DNA of 64,000 bases, taken from positions 3,286,001 through 3,350,000 of the forward strand of contig NZ_VFPG01000001.1 of NCBI RefSeq assembly GCF_006716565.1, written 5' to 3'. The notes below the pieces were generated by a model. It had not been told where the DNA came from. It searched no databases and saw only the letters and a program-made list of their open reading frames with translations. The position numbers were made by a program, and so were the translations under genes. Below are positions 44,055-56,608 of the stretch, one piece after another; position 1 is the stretch's first letter; each line of letters begins with the position of its first letter. The stretch comes from Nocardia bhagyanarayanae (GTDB lineage Bacteria; Actinomycetota; Actinomycetes; Mycobacteriales; Mycobacteriaceae).

Positions 44055-44984
44055 TCACCGCTCGGGGAACAGGGCGAGCACCTGAGCCATGACCTCACCG
44101 GCCACGCCGTCGGAAGCCGAGGTGACCTCGACGACGGGAACACGAGGACCGTGGGCGGTCCTGCCAGGGGGCAGCGCGGGGCCGACTTGGGCGGTGAGGA
44201 TCGGAATGGTGTTGTCGTACACCGAGACCGAGCGACGGACGGGGTGGCCATCGATGCGCACCTCGGTGCCCTGCGTGGCGAGATAGTCGGGAATCCGGTA
44301 CTCGTAGCCGACGGTGACGTTCTCGTCCCGATAGCGGAACCGGCACGCGGTCAGGCGCGGTTCGCCGATATCGGTGGTGCCGGACAGCCGGGTGCGCACC
44401 GCGCAGGGGTCGGCGCCGAGCAGGACGGTGCGCACGGTGTCGGGTGACGTGCCCTGGACCGGCCCCGCACGCCACCGGTCCAGCATCCCCGGGGTGAGCT
44501 GCTCGGCGAGTGCGCAGGGATCGTTCGCCGTGACGCCGAAATAGAGGGCGGCGCCCGCCGGGAATCGGGAGGTTATCCCGCACGCTTTCGCCGGACCGGT
44601 CTCGCGGTCGGGGACGACGCGCGCGCTCACGTCGCCGATCTGCTTGGTCGCGCCGGTCACCTCGTCCAGGAGCGTCGGTGACCAGTACGCGATGACGACG
44701 TCCGCCCCGTCGCGCTCGACCTCGGCGGTGCAGGAGTACAGGTCGGTCGTCACCTTGCGCACCTTGCCCAGATCGGCGAGGACGTCGCGGGGGAGCAGAG
44801 CGCACACGTCGATCTGACGGGCGCCCGCGGCGACCTCCTGCCGTTGCTCTTCGGTGTGCGGGGGCTGCGACCAGAATTCCGGCGGGTGCGCGGGCGGGAC
44901 GGTAGCGGCTTCCTCGCTCGACTCGCCGCCGCAGCCCGCCGCGACGAGCAGCGCGGCAGCGGTCAGGACGAGTATGCGGTGCAT
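44055..44984 (-). CDS. DUF3558-type lipoprotein
   Basis: A 309-residue exported lipoprotein. The signal peptide ends in the lipobox VAAGC (about residue 18). The mature part has paired motifs around cysteines (IDVCALLPRDVLADLGKV and GADPCAVRTRLSG), as in the duplicated DUF3558 family of Nocardia and mycobacteria, whose function is unknown. ATG 44984 follows GGAGG. It converges with mgtE across 4 bases and has a paralogue next door. Confidence 0.78.
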   Translation of the reverse strand: MHRILVLTAAALLVAAGCGGESSEEAATVPPAHPPEFWSQPPHTEEQRQEVAAGARQIDVCALLPRDVLADLGKVRKVTTDLYSCTAEVERDGADVVIAYWSPTLLDEVTGATKQIGDVSARVVPDRETGPAKACGITSRFPAGAALYFGVTANDPCALAEQLTPGMLDRWRAGPVQGTSPDTVRTVLLGADPCAVRTRLSGTTDIGEPRLTACRFRYRDENVTVGYEYRIPDYLATQGTEVRIDGHPVRRSVSVYDNTIPILTAQVGPALPPGRTAHGPRVPVVEVTSASDGVAGEVMAQVLALFPER

Positions 44985-45268
44985 CGGATCCTCCGTCCGC
45001 GATGGCCGTGCCCGATCGAGTGCTCGCCTCTCGAGTCTGCCGTTCGAGCAACCCCCGCGCAAACACCACCGTCGTCACCGGAACAGGGCACACGCTTGAC
45101 TCGTCACCTTCGGGGCGACCTCGTCGGTGTCCGCGTGGACGTCGAGGACGGGATCCGCCGTGGCCGATTCAGTCGAAGAGCGAAAGTGCTTGTCGCGAGA
45201 CTTCTTTATCCGCGGAGGAAGCTTTACCCGGCGGCTCGCGGTACTCGCGACCGGGGAACGGCATCGCG

Positions 45269-46243
45269 TCAGGCGGGCGGGAACAGTGCGGTCGCCCGGC
45301 GCAAGACCTCCTCCACCACCGCCCCGTCGCGGCCGAACACGTTGACGACCGGGAGCTTCGGTCCCAGAAAGGACTCGGGCTTGGACGACGGCACCGGCGG
45401 GCCGACTATCGAGTTGTACGAACGAAACTCGTCGTTGCTCGGATCGCCGTACGCGGGATGTCCGTTGACGGTGAAGATCGGTTCGCCCTCGGCGATCAGC
45501 CGCTCCTGGTCATAGGTGTACTGAACTTCGATGTCATCGCCGCGGTACGGGAACGAGCACTTCCATTCGCGCTGATCCGTCACCACCAGAGGGACCCCGA
45601 GGTCGTTCGCGACCGCGCAGGGGTCGCTGCCGAGCAGGACGGTCCGCGGGGTGTCCGGTGAGGTGCCGTGCGTGGGCTCCTCGTCGAGCTGGGCCAGAAC
45701 CGTCGGCAGGACCGCTTCGGCGACCGGGCACGGTTCGGTGCCCAGCGGGGTCGTGACGAACATCATCACGGCCGCGGTCGAAGGGAAGCTCGCGCTCGCG
45801 GTGCAATTGCGCTGGACCAGCTTGCCCTGGAGATCCGGGTTGGTGTCGAGGTCGCTCACCGTGCCGATCGTCACGGCGCCGATGTGTGTTGTGCGACCAC
45901 GCTCCGGCTGTGCGATGCCCTTCAGTGCGACGCCGAGCGACCAGCTCAGCACGGTTCCCTTCCCGGGGTCGGTCGGGCCCATCCGCGCTTCGCACCAGTT
46001 GGGCCTGCGGACATCCACCGAGTTCACGGTCTCGATCTTCGCCAGTTCGCTGCGTGGGACGAGCGCGCACGGGTCGATCGCGCGAAGCTTGCGCAGCAGT
46101 TCCCAACGCTGCTCGTCGGTCTGCGGGGCGGTGGACCAGTATCCGTTGGAACCGGCGGGCGTGGGTGGTAGGTCGTCTTGACAGGACGTGAGACCCAGCA
46201 GGACAGCAACGGCCGCGGCGACCATCGCGAATCTGCGTAGCAC
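45269..46243 (-). CDS. DUF3558-type lipoprotein, paralogue
   Basis: A 324-residue lipoprotein with a lipobox at GLTSC (about residue 20). It shares the layout of the neighbour: AIDPCALVPRSELAKI, a middle cysteine pair, GSDPCAVANDLG and a C-terminal VVEEVLRRATALFPPA (the neighbour ends VMAQVLALFPER). The two arose by tandem duplication. GTG 46243 follows a GGGGG stretch. Function unknown. Confidence 0.78.
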   Translation of the reverse strand: MLRRFAMVAAAVAVLLGLTSCQDDLPPTPAGSNGYWSTAPQTDEQRWELLRKLRAIDPCALVPRSELAKIETVNSVDVRRPNWCEARMGPTDPGKGTVLSWSLGVALKGIAQPERGRTTHIGAVTIGTVSDLDTNPDLQGKLVQRNCTASASFPSTAAVMMFVTTPLGTEPCPVAEAVLPTVLAQLDEEPTHGTSPDTPRTVLLGSDPCAVANDLGVPLVVTDQREWKCSFPYRGDDIEVQYTYDQERLIAEGEPIFTVNGHPAYGDPSNDEFRSYNSIVGPPVPSSKPESFLGPKLPVVNVFGRDGAVVEEVLRRATALFPPA

Positions 46244-47686
<1,443 letters not shown>

Positions 47687-47703
47687 TCCACCGTTCTTGA
47701 GCC

Positions 47704-47727
47704 GGGGCCCCGCCGATGCGGGGCCCC
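47704..47727 (+). terminator. Terminator hairpin after nrdF
   Basis: A perfect 10-bp stem GGGGCCCCGC/GCGGGGCCCC with a CGAT loop, 18 bases after the stop codon. Confidence 0.8.
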
Positions 47728-47774
47728 GCGTCGTTTCCGGGTTCGCAGGGCTCAGCCGTTTCCCTGGCGCGTGC

Positions 47775-48680
47775 TCAGCGGCCGGGCGGCGGACCGCCGG
47801 GGCGTCCACCCGGCGGCGGACCGAAATCGCCTCCCGGGGAAGAGTTCTCGGATTTCGCGGCGACGCCGATGGTGAGGGCGACCGTGACGCCGGATGCGGG
47901 TGTTCCTGTGACGGTGGCCAGCTCGGCATCCCAGCCGTCGCCGAACACGTTGTCCGAGGCGAGCGAGACGCCGGACATGTTGCGAATGCTCTGCGCGTAC
48001 CCGGAGTCGTGCGCGAAGACGGCCTCGCACACGTCATGGGGGAGGGCGATCTGCGAGGTGAGGCGGGCGTTGCTGCCCGCGACCGCGGTCTCCAGCGAGT
48101 CGTAGACCTCGAAGTGGATGTGCGGCCAGCGGCCCGAATAGCAGGCCGGGAAGATCGAGGTGAACGTCACCGCGCCGGTCTCGTCGGCGACCTGCACGCC
48201 GCGCAGATAGTTCTGGTCGGTGACGCCCGGGCTGTAGAGCGAGTACGCGCCGGACCGGTCGCAGTGCCAGACGTAGACGGCCATGCCCGCTCCCGCGGCG
48301 CCGCTTTTCGCGAGATCGCGTAGCGAGAGCTTCAGCGTCATCGGAACGCCCTCCGCGATACCGGAATACGAGCCGAAGCTGGTGGTGATGTCGGAGCGGA
48401 CCACGCCGGATTCGATGAGCACGTTGGGCCCGTTGGAGCCGTCGCCCGGGTAGGGCCCCGCCGTCTCCTGCGGTGCAGCGCTCACCGCACTCGACTCGCT
48501 CGCCGTGCTGGTGGCTGTGCTCGCGCTCGACGTACCCGTCCGCGTGGCCGTCGCGCAGGCGGTCGCGGCCGTCGCCGCTCCGGCGATCCCGAGAAAGGTC
48601 AGCGCTCGCCGTCGCGACATGACCCGCAGGTCGTGCGCCAGACCGAGATCGTGCTCGTGCGCCCCGCCATTCCTGCCCAC
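47775..48680 (-). CDS. Exported intradiol ring-cleavage dioxygenase-like protein
   Basis: A 301-residue protein with a twin-arginine signal (MSRRRALTFLGIAGAA) and a probable lipobox (ATACATA region), a Ser/Thr/Ala-rich linker, then a dioxygenase beta-sandwich (about 70-265). Iron ligand regions are AVYVWHCDRSGAYSLYS (Tyr) and FPACYSGRWPHIHFEVY (Tyr, His, His). It ends in a Gly/Pro-rich tail, GPPPGGRPGGPPPGR. Intradiol enzymes open catechol rings; an exported form is typical of a poorly studied actinobacterial branch. Confidence 0.82.
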   Translation of the reverse strand: MGRNGGAHEHDLGLAHDLRVMSRRRALTFLGIAGAATAATACATATRTGTSSASTATSTASESSAVSAAPQETAGPYPGDGSNGPNVLIESGVVRSDITTSFGSYSGIAEGVPMTLKLSLRDLAKSGAAGAGMAVYVWHCDRSGAYSLYSPGVTDQNYLRGVQVADETGAVTFTSIFPACYSGRWPHIHFEVYDSLETAVAGSNARLTSQIALPHDVCEAVFAHDSGYAQSIRNMSGVSLASDNVFGDGWDAELATVTGTPASGVTVALTIGVAAKSENSSPGGDFGPPPGGRPGGPPPGR

Positions 48681-48862
48681 CGCGTTCCTCCTCTGCTCGT
48701 TCCGCGTCGACAGTGACGGTATGGAGCCGCGCTCGGACCGGACTGGGACATCGCTGGGAGTTCGCTGTGAGCGGTGAGTGGATCTCCCGGGTACACGCGG
48801 AAAGTCAGCGCGAGGGTGGATTCACCGTCGTTCGCCGTCCACTTCGGGAATCGGCTGAGCGC

Positions 48863-49930
48863 TCAGTCGGTGACGTATCCGTTCAACGTCTTCTGCAGAT
48901 CGGTCACCAGCGCACGGGCGGCGGTGAGTCCGTCGCCGTGCCAGACGCTGTCCTCGACGGCGAAGACGCGGCGGTCGCCGGCGGCGCCGAGTTCCTTCCA
49001 TTCGTCGCCGCGCATGACCTTCTCGCCCTGTCGCTTACCGGATTCACCGGCCAGGACGACATAGATGATGTCGCCTTCGACCTTGGTGTCGAGATCGCCC
49101 GCGGCGACGTCGAAGGACGCGCCGCGCTGGGCGGTGGGGCGCTGGACGCCCACGTCGGCCAAGACCCGGCCCGCGAAACTATCGCTGCCCTGAACCTGGA
49201 TGGCGTCGCCGGTGAACCGGACGACCGAGGCCTGACTCTGATTGGCGGCGATGACCTTTCCGGCCTCGGCGGCTTCGGTGCGGTAGTTCTCCAGCGCCGT
49301 CTCGGCCGCGCCGCGCCGGTCCAAACCCGCTGCGAAGGCGCTGAATTCGGCCTGCCAGCTGTTCGACGCCCCGACCAGCACGGTCGGGGCGATGGACCGC
49401 AACGCGTCGAAAGTGGCCGCGCCGGAGGGCTGTTCGCCGATGATGACGTCGGGACGCAGCTCCGCGATCTTGGCCAGGTCGGGCTCCGCGGCGGTGCCGA
49501 CGCTCGGGATCTTCAGCACGCCGGTGCCGAGGAATGCGGGCTGCGGACGTTCCCCGTCCACGGTCACCGCGCCGACCACGCGCTCCCACAGGCCCAGTGC
49601 GCAGGTCGCGTCCAGCGCGGCAGTGGTCAGCACGACGATGCGCTGCGGATCGGCGGGCACCTCGGACACACCGGCGGCATGCGTGACGCTGCGGGTGCCC
49701 GAGGCCTGATCGGGCGCGCTCGGCAGAGCGCACGCCCTCGTCGTGTCGCGCTCCAGTCCGATGACGCCCGCGCCCGCGATGTTCGTGGTGGTGCGGATGA
49801 TCGAACTCGCGTTGTCGGTCTGGCTACCGCAGCCGACCAGCACGGCGGCACAGACGGCCGCGACGGCGGCCGTGCCGTAACGGGTGGCGACAGTGCGGTT
49901 TCGGGTGCGTACGAGTGCGCTCACCGGCAT
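48863..49930 (-). CDS. Iron-siderophore-type ABC substrate-binding lipoprotein (FecB-like)
   Basis: A 355-residue lipoprotein (lipobox VLVGC, near residue 34) with the class III binding protein fold: PQRIVVLTTAALDATCALGL, GTAAEPDLAKIAELRPDVIIGEQPS and LDTKVEGDIIYVVLAG. The order next to ctaD and serB matches Rv3044 (fecB) of M. tuberculosis, from memory. No permease or ATPase is adjacent, as there. Ligand unknown; a Fe(III)-siderophore is the family norm. Confidence 0.83.
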   Translation of the reverse strand: MPVSALVRTRNRTVATRYGTAAVAAVCAAVLVGCGSQTDNASSIIRTTTNIAGAGVIGLERDTTRACALPSAPDQASGTRSVTHAAGVSEVPADPQRIVVLTTAALDATCALGLWERVVGAVTVDGERPQPAFLGTGVLKIPSVGTAAEPDLAKIAELRPDVIIGEQPSGAATFDALRSIAPTVLVGASNSWQAEFSAFAAGLDRRGAAETALENYRTEAAEAGKVIAANQSQASVVRFTGDAIQVQGSDSFAGRVLADVGVQRPTAQRGASFDVAAGDLDTKVEGDIIYVVLAGESGKRQGEKVMRGDEWKELGAAGDRRVFAVEDSVWHGDGLTAARALVTDLQKTLNGYVTD

Positions 49931-50002
49931 GCCGGAGAGGGTACAGGCGTCCGGCGGCGCCGCCGAGGCGCGGGGCGGGCCCGCGCCTCGGCGAGCGGAC
50001 TC

Positions 50003-50803
50003 TCAGGCGACGTCGCCGCCGAGATTGAAGATCGCGCCGGTCGGATCCGCGACGGTCGCCATCCGCCCGTACGCGGAGTCCTGCGCGGCCGAGACGACCT
50101 TGCCGCCGAGCGCGACGACCTGGGCGACCGCCTTGTCCACATCGTCGGCGCCGAAATACACGGTCCAGCCCGCGGGCGCGCCGGGCGGCAGGATGTCCGA
50201 AGCGTCCATCACGCCGCCGAGCATCGGACTGGTCGAGTGGATGGTCGTGTAGCGGAACTCCGGCGCGCCGGGGATCTCGAAGGTGTCGGACCAGCCGAAC
50301 ACCTCGCGGTAGAACGCCAGCGAGCTCTCGTACGAGCGGGTATGCAGCTCGAACCAGGACGGCGCGCCCGCGTGATCGCGCCACTTGCCGCCCTCGACGA
50401 TGGCCGCGGTCTCGAACCCGCCGAACGAACCCGCCTGCCAGACGCCGACGCCCGCGCCGCCCGAATCGGCGATCACCGCCATCGTGCCGAGATCGCCGAC
50501 GTCCATCGGCTCCACGATCACGGACCCGCCGTGCGCGGTCGCGGCCTCGGCGACGGCCCTGGCGTCCGGCGCCGACAGGTAGACGGTCCACCGATCCGGT
50601 CCGGTGTCGCCGTCGTCGTCCGTCCTCCCCATCCCGCCCGCGACGGCCTTGCCGTCCTTGCGGAAGGTGAGGTAGCCGCCGAATTCCGCGCCCGCGCGGT
50701 CGACGGTCCAGCCGAACAAGTCGCTGTAGAAGGCGATGCTGCGCTCGGGATCGGCGGTGTAGAGGTCGACCCAGACGGGGTCGCCCGGCTTCGGGGTGGT
50801 CAT
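50003..50803 (-). CDS. Double VOC (glyoxalase-fold) protein
   Basis: A 266-residue protein with two vicinal-oxygen-chelate domains: residues 8-125 (PVWVDLYTADPERSIAFYSDLFGW) and about 145-262 (SWFELHTRSYESSLAFYREVFGW). It resembles the CFP30B/Rv0577 type, involved in methylglyoxal or small-molecule binding, but the function is not fixed. ATG 50803 follows AGGAGAC. It is divergent from ctaD. Confidence 0.82.
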   Translation of the reverse strand: MTTPKPGDPVWVDLYTADPERSIAFYSDLFGWTVDRAGAEFGGYLTFRKDGKAVAGGMGRTDDDGDTGPDRWTVYLSAPDARAVAEAATAHGGSVIVEPMDVGDLGTMAVIADSGGAGVGVWQAGSFGGFETAAIVEGGKWRDHAGAPSWFELHTRSYESSLAFYREVFGWSDTFEIPGAPEFRYTTIHSTSPMLGGVMDASDILPPGAPAGWTVYFGADDVDKAVAQVVALGGKVVSAAQDSAYGRMATVADPTGAIFNLGGDVA

Positions 50804-51066
50804 GAGCGGTCTCCTCGCAGGTGACGAAGGGTTGTCATGGATAGAGACGACCGCGGCGTCGCGAACTCATCGGAGTAGGTCGTCGGACATCCCGCGGATG
50901 ACCGGGGCCAACGAAATACGACGCAGAGTAGGACCCGTGCCTGGCGGCCGTGACGGCACCGTTTACGATCTCAGGAGCGCAAGCGAACTGTCCGCTGTCT
51001 CGGGAACGGGATGAAGGCGAGCAGCGGAGCTCGCGGAGCGACCTAAAGGCATCTTCAGGAGGATCA

Positions 51067-52809
51067 GTGACTGCGGTAGAGCCCAGACCAGTCCCTCAGT
51101 TGGAAGCGACTCGACCGTATCCGGCTCGGACCGGACCCAAGGGTTCTTTCCTCTACAAGATGGTCACCACCACGGACCCCAAGGTGCTCGGCACCATGTA
51201 CCTGGTGACGGCGATCAGCTTCTTCATGGTCGGCGGTCTGATGGCCCTGCTGATGCGTGCCGAGCTGGCGCGTCCCGGCCTGCAGTTCCTCTCGCCGGAA
51301 CAGTTCAACCAGCTGTTCACCATGCACGGCACGATCATGCTGCTGTTCTACGCGACCGCGATCGTGTTCGGCTTCGCCAACATCATCCTGCCGCTGCAGA
51401 TCGGCGCCCCTGACGTCGCCTTCCCGCGTCTGAACGCGTTCAGCTACTGGCTGTACCTGTTCGGCGGCTCGATGGCGACCGCGGGCTTCGTCACCCCGGG
51501 CGGCGCCGCCGACTTCGGCTGGACCGCGTACGTCCCGCTGACCGACATCCTGCACTCGCCCGGCGTCGGCACCGACCTGTGGATCCTGGGCCTGGCCGTC
51601 TCCGGTCTCGGCACCATCCTCGGCGGCGTGAACATGCTGACCACCGTGGTCTGCTTGCGCGCGCCCGGCATGACCATGTTCCGGATGCCGATCTTCACCT
51701 GGAACATCGCCGTCACCAGCGTCCTGGTGCTGCTCGCCTTCCCGCTGCTCACCGCGGCGCTGTTCGGCCTGGCCTACGACCGCCACCTGGGTGGCCACAT
51801 CTACGACCCGGCCACCGGCGGCATCCTGCTCTACCAGCACCTGTTCTGGTTCTTCGGCCACCCCGAGGTGTACATCATCGCGCTGCCGTTCTTCGGCATC
51901 GTCTCGGAGATCTTCCCGGTCTTCTCCCGCAAGCCGATCTTCGGTTACACCACGCTGGTCTACGCGACCCTCGGCATCGCCGCGCTGTCCATCGCGGTGT
52001 GGGCGCACCACATGTACGCGACCGGCGCCGTGCTGCTGCCGTACTTCTCGTTCATGACCTTCCTCATCGCGGTGCCCACCGGCGTGAAGTTCTTCAACTG
52101 GATCGGCACGATGTGGCGCGGTCAGCTGACCTTCGAGTCGCCGATGCTGTGGTCGCTCGGCTTCCTCGTGACCTTCCTCTTCGGTGGTCTGTCGGGCGTC
52201 ATCCTGGCCTCGCCGCCCATGGACTTCCACGTGTCCGACACCTACTTCGTGGTCGCGCACTTCCACTACGTGCTCTTCGGCACCATCGTGTTCGCCACCT
52301 TCGCGGGCATCTACTTCTGGTTCCCGAAGATGACCGGCCGCATGGTGGACGAGCGCCTGGCCAAGTGGCACTTCTGGGCGACCTTCGTCGGCTTCCACAC
52401 CACCTTCCTGGTGCAGCACTGGCTCGGTAACGAGGGCATGCCGCGTCGCTACGCCGACTACCTGCCGACGGACGGTTTCACCACGCTGAACACCATCTCG
52501 ACCATCGGCGCGTTCGTCCTCGGCGCCTCGATGCTGCCGTTCATCTGGAACGTCTTCAAGAGCTACCGCTACGGCGAGGTCGTGACGGTGGACGATCCGT
52601 GGGGCTACGGCAACTCGCTGGAGTGGGCCACCACCTGCCCGCCGCCGCGGCACAACTTCTACGAGCTGCCGCGCATCCGCTCCGAGCGTCCCGCGTTCGA
52701 GCTGCACTACCCGCACATGGTGGAGCGCATGCGGGCCGAGGCGCACGTGGGCTGGGGCTCGGGCAAGCACGCCACCGCCGTCCACGAGGGCGAGCTGGCA
52801 AAGCACTAG
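51067..52809 (+). CDS. ctaD: aa3-type cytochrome c oxidase subunit I
   Basis: A 580-residue, twelve-helix haem-copper oxidase subunit. Haem and copper ligands are visible: the low-spin haem His in [11 protein letters not shown], the CuB His-Tyr pair in GHPEVYI, HH in WAHHMYATG, and HFHYVLFG. It is the core of complex IV and pumps protons in the plasma membrane. GTG 51067 follows AGGAGG. Subunit II and III genes are elsewhere, as in mycobacteria. Confidence 0.95.
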   Translation: MTAVEPRPVPQLEATRPYPARTGPKGSFLYKMVTTTDPKVLGTMYLVTAISFFMVGGLMALLMRAELARPGLQFLSPEQFNQLFTMHGTIMLLFYATAIVFGFANIILPLQIGAPDVAFPRLNAFSYWLYLFGGSMATAGFVTPGGAADFGWTAYVPLTDILHSPGVGTDLWILGLAVSGLGTILGGVNMLTTVVCLRAPGMTMFRMPIFTWNIAVTSVLVLLAFPLLTAALFGLAYDRHLGGHIYDPATGGILLYQHLFWFFGHPEVYIIALPFFGIVSEIFPVFSRKPIFGYTTLVYATLGIAALSIAVWAHHMYATGAVLLPYFSFMTFLIAVPTGVKFFNWIGTMWRGQLTFESPMLWSLGFLVTFLFGGLSGVILASPPMDFHVSDTYFVVAHFHYVLFGTIVFATFAGIYFWFPKMTGRMVDERLAKWHFWATFVGFHTTFLVQHWLGNEGMPRRYADYLPTDGFTTLNTISTIGAFVLGASMLPFIWNVFKSYRYGEVVTVDDPWGYGNSLEWATTCPPPRHNFYELPRIRSERPAFELHYPHMVERMRAEAHVGWGSGKHATAVHEGELAKH

Positions 52810-52825
52810 CATGCAACACAACGAA

Positions 52826-52855
52826 TGTGCACCCGTTGGTCTCAGCGGGTGCACA
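52826..52855 (+). terminator. Terminator hairpin after ctaD
   Basis: TGTGCACCCG (52826-52835) pairs with CGGGTGCACA (52846-52855) over a 10-base loop. The stem can be extended by ACGA/TCGT outside one mismatch. Confidence 0.75.
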
Positions 52856-52875
52856 CTCGTTTGATGAGGAAGTAA

Positions 52876-54129
<1,254 letters not shown>

Positions 54130-54132
<3 letters not shown>

Positions 54133-54165
54133 GCGAACCTCCGCTGTCGCTCCGGTCGTGCGCGG
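54130..54165 (+). repeat. Dispersed intergenic element, copy 2 (after serB)
   Basis: Begins at the serB stop codon and shares TAAGCGAACCTCCGC, TCGCTCCGG and TGCGCGG with the element at the moaD stop (30463). AGCGA/TCGCT pairing is retained although the loop bases differ. Confidence 0.6.
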
Positions 54166-54235
54166 CCGGGGCCGCGAAGCTCCGCGCCTACTACGCTGAT
54201 CGCGGACGGTGATCATTCGGCGATCGGAGAACGCG

Positions 54236-54685
54236 GTGCGGAAGTCCCTGGTTGTGCTGCTGTTCGGCGTCGTGCTCGCCGCGTGCGGCACCGACGATCA
54301 CGAAGGGCACACGCCCGCGACGTCCACCGTGTCCGCGACCACCCAGCCTCCGGGAGATGCCATGGACGTGACCGAGGCCGACAGCGGGCAGAATCGCGCG
54401 CTGCGCACCGGGCAGCAGTTGATCGTGACATTGCCCGCCAACCCGTCGACCGGGTACGGCTGGCGGCTCGCCGCGCTGGACCAGAACGTGCTGCGGCCCG
54501 AAGGCGAGCCGGATTACCGACCGGATGCCGACCGGCCGATCGCGCCGGGCTCCGGCGGCAGCGCGGTGTGGACGTTCGTCGGGAATGCCGCGGGCGTCAC
54601 CGAGCTTGCACTGGAGTACGCGCGCCCGTGGGAGCACGGTGTCGAGCCCGCGCAGAAGTTCACGTTGAGGGTCGAGGTGAAGTGA
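54236..54685 (+). CDS. Chagasin-like (I42) protease inhibitor lipoprotein
   Basis: A 149-residue lipoprotein (lipobox VLAAC, near residue 18). The mature domain carries the three inhibitor loops of family I42: NPSTGYGW, then GSGGSAVWTF, then YARPWEHG. Such proteins block papain-type cysteine proteases, a surprising activity for a saprophytic or pathogenic actinomycete. GTG 54236 follows GGAG. It abuts the next gene with no gap. Confidence 0.85.
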   Translation: MRKSLVVLLFGVVLAACGTDDHEGHTPATSTVSATTQPPGDAMDVTEADSGQNRALRTGQQLIVTLPANPSTGYGWRLAALDQNVLRPEGEPDYRPDADRPIAPGSGGSAVWTFVGNAAGVTELALEYARPWEHGVEPAQKFTLRVEVK

Positions 54686-55462
54686 ATGAGCAGTCCGGAG
54701 AGCGGCATCGTGGACGAGTTGTCCACGGGGGAAGAGGGATTCCGCATCCGGCACGCGGAACTCGCGCTCGGCTACGGCGGCGCGGGCGATCCCGACGACC
54801 CCGATCAGGTGCAGGCGATGCAGATGGTGCTGCACCTGCCCAAGGCCGATCCGCCCGCGCGCAGCGCGTTGCTCGCCGCCGCCGCGGCCTCGGCGGTCGC
54901 GCTGTGCCTGGACGAACGGGTCGGGCCGGACGGCCCTTGGGCGCAGCGGTATCTCGCGTGGAAGCACTCCCGCATCCGCAAGGTGGCGCGGCGCGCCCGG
55001 GGTGCGCAGTGGCTGGCGGCGAACGAGGTCGACGGCGTCACCGTGGAGATCGATGGCGCGCAGGCGCGGGCCTTCGTGCCGAGCGCGGTCGGCGAGGTGG
55101 ACCCGCGGATCAAGAAGCTCCAGATCGGCGGCACCGATCTCCAGCACGACGACCCGGGGCCCGCGGACCCGAATCTTCCTGTGTTGTGGGTGAGCTCGGC
55201 GCTCGGCATGACGCTGGGCAAGAGCGCGGCGCAGGTCGGCCACGCCAGTATGCTGCTCGCGGCCGCGCTGCGTCCCGAGGACGCCTACCGGTGGTCTCGG
55301 CGCGAATTCCATTGCGCGGTGCGCGAAGCCGACCCCGCGCAGTGGCAGGCGCTGAGCGACCGGGTGCGGGCGGGCGGCGCGGTGGCCGTACGGGACGCGG
55401 GCTTCACCGAGATCGCTCCGGGTTCGCTGACGGTGATCGCGGTGCCGCCCGAGGCCTGGTGA
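54686..55462 (+). CDS. PTH2-like peptidyl-tRNA hydrolase domain protein
   Basis: A 258-residue protein. Residues about 150-255 contain LWVSSALGMTLGKSAAQVGHASMLLAA, which matches the nucleotide-binding and catalytic start of PTH2 (KxxxGKxAAQxxHA), and ends PGSLTVIAVPPEAW. The first 140 residues contain a second, diverged region (MVLHLPKADPPARSALLAAAAASAVALCLDE), perhaps a degenerate repeat of the fold. Bacterial peptidyl-tRNA hydrolase is usually Pth1, so the real role is unclear. It begins right after the I42 stop. Confidence 0.75.
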   Translation: MSSPESGIVDELSTGEEGFRIRHAELALGYGGAGDPDDPDQVQAMQMVLHLPKADPPARSALLAAAAASAVALCLDERVGPDGPWAQRYLAWKHSRIRKVARRARGAQWLAANEVDGVTVEIDGAQARAFVPSAVGEVDPRIKKLQIGGTDLQHDDPGPADPNLPVLWVSSALGMTLGKSAAQVGHASMLLAAALRPEDAYRWSRREFHCAVREADPAQWQALSDRVRAGGAVAVRDAGFTEIAPGSLTVIAVPPEAW

Positions 55463-55731
55463 TCCGCTCGCCGGACCGGTGACGAGGCCGCGGTGGATTC
55501 TCGCCGGATGGGCGCGGCTCTGCGCACCGCCCACCCTCATCATCGCCAGACCTTTCCGGCCGATCGTCGCCAGAATTCCGGCCGATCGGTGGGCCCCACT
55601 CGGATCGGCCGCGTCCCCACAAGCCAGGCGGCGCGCCTTCGCGGCCCGCGTGACCGATCCGATGTCCGGTTCCGTGCGGGCGATGTGGGTCGGTCGGACA
55701 AACCCGGCGCATGTGGGCCAAGATGGAGCGC

Positions 55732-56556
55732 GTGCCGCAACCGGATCCCGATCTGCTCATCGATTTCACCGACGTGACCGTCCGACGCTCGGGGCACACC
55801 CTCGTCGGTCCGGTCACCTGGCAGGTCGAGCTCGACGAACGCTGGGTCGTGCTCGGCCCGAACGGCGCGGGCAAGACCTCCCTGCTGCGCATGGCCGCCG
55901 CCGAGATGCACCCGACCTCGGGCACCGCCCACCTGCTCGGCGAGGTGATCGGCAAGGTCGACGTCAACGAGCTGAAGCCGCGCATCGGCCTCTCCTCCGC
56001 GGCGCTGGCCAATCGCGTGCCGCTGGACGAGAAGGTCAGCGACCTCGTGGTGTCCGCGGGGTACGCCGTCCTCGGCCGCTGGCGCGAGCGCTACGACGAC
56101 GTCGACACCGACCGCGCCATCGACATGCTGGAAAGCCTAGGCGCCGAACATCTTTCCGACCGCACCTACGGCACCCTGTCCGAAGGGGAGCGCAAGCGGG
56201 TGCTCATCGCCCGCGCCCTGATGCCCGACCCGGAACTGCTGCTGCTCGACGAACCGGCGGCCGGTCTCGACCTGGGCGGTCGCGAGGAACTGGTCGAGCG
56301 CCTCGGCGATCTCGCCGCGGACCCCGAGGCGCCCGCCATGGTACTGGTCACCCACCACGTGGAGGAGATCCCGCCCGGCTTCACCCACGGCCTGCTGCTC
56401 AACGAGGGCGAGGTCGTCGCGCAGGGCCTGCTCACCGACGTGCTCACCTCGGAGAACCTCAGCGACGCCTTCCGCCAATCCATCGCCCTCGACCGCGTCG
56501 ACGGCCGCTACTTCGCCCGCCGCGCCCGCCGCGCGGGGAAGCATCGCTCGCGCTAG
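55732..56556 (+). CDS. ABC transporter ATP-binding protein
   Basis: A 274-residue stand-alone ATPase. Walker A VLGPNGAGKTSLLR (about 40-53), signature YGTLSEGERKRVLIARAL, Walker B LLLLDEPAAGLDLGG and the H-loop VTHHVEEIPP are intact. It resembles the YlmA/ModF-type ATPases (Rv3041c in M. tuberculosis). No permease is adjacent. Start options are GTG 55732 (CAAGAT seven bases upstream, leaderless-like) or ATG 55723. Confidence 0.87.
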   Translation: MPQPDPDLLIDFTDVTVRRSGHTLVGPVTWQVELDERWVVLGPNGAGKTSLLRMAAAEMHPTSGTAHLLGEVIGKVDVNELKPRIGLSSAALANRVPLDEKVSDLVVSAGYAVLGRWRERYDDVDTDRAIDMLESLGAEHLSDRTYGTLSEGERKRVLIARALMPDPELLLLDEPAAGLDLGGREELVERLGDLAADPEAPAMVLVTHHVEEIPPGFTHGLLLNEGEVVAQGLLTDVLTSENLSDAFRQSIALDRVDGRYFARRARRAGKHRSR

Positions 56557-56608
56557 TTCGGACAGCACGCGCGCCGCAGCCGGCCTGGCCGTGGGCCGGC
56601 CGACAGAC

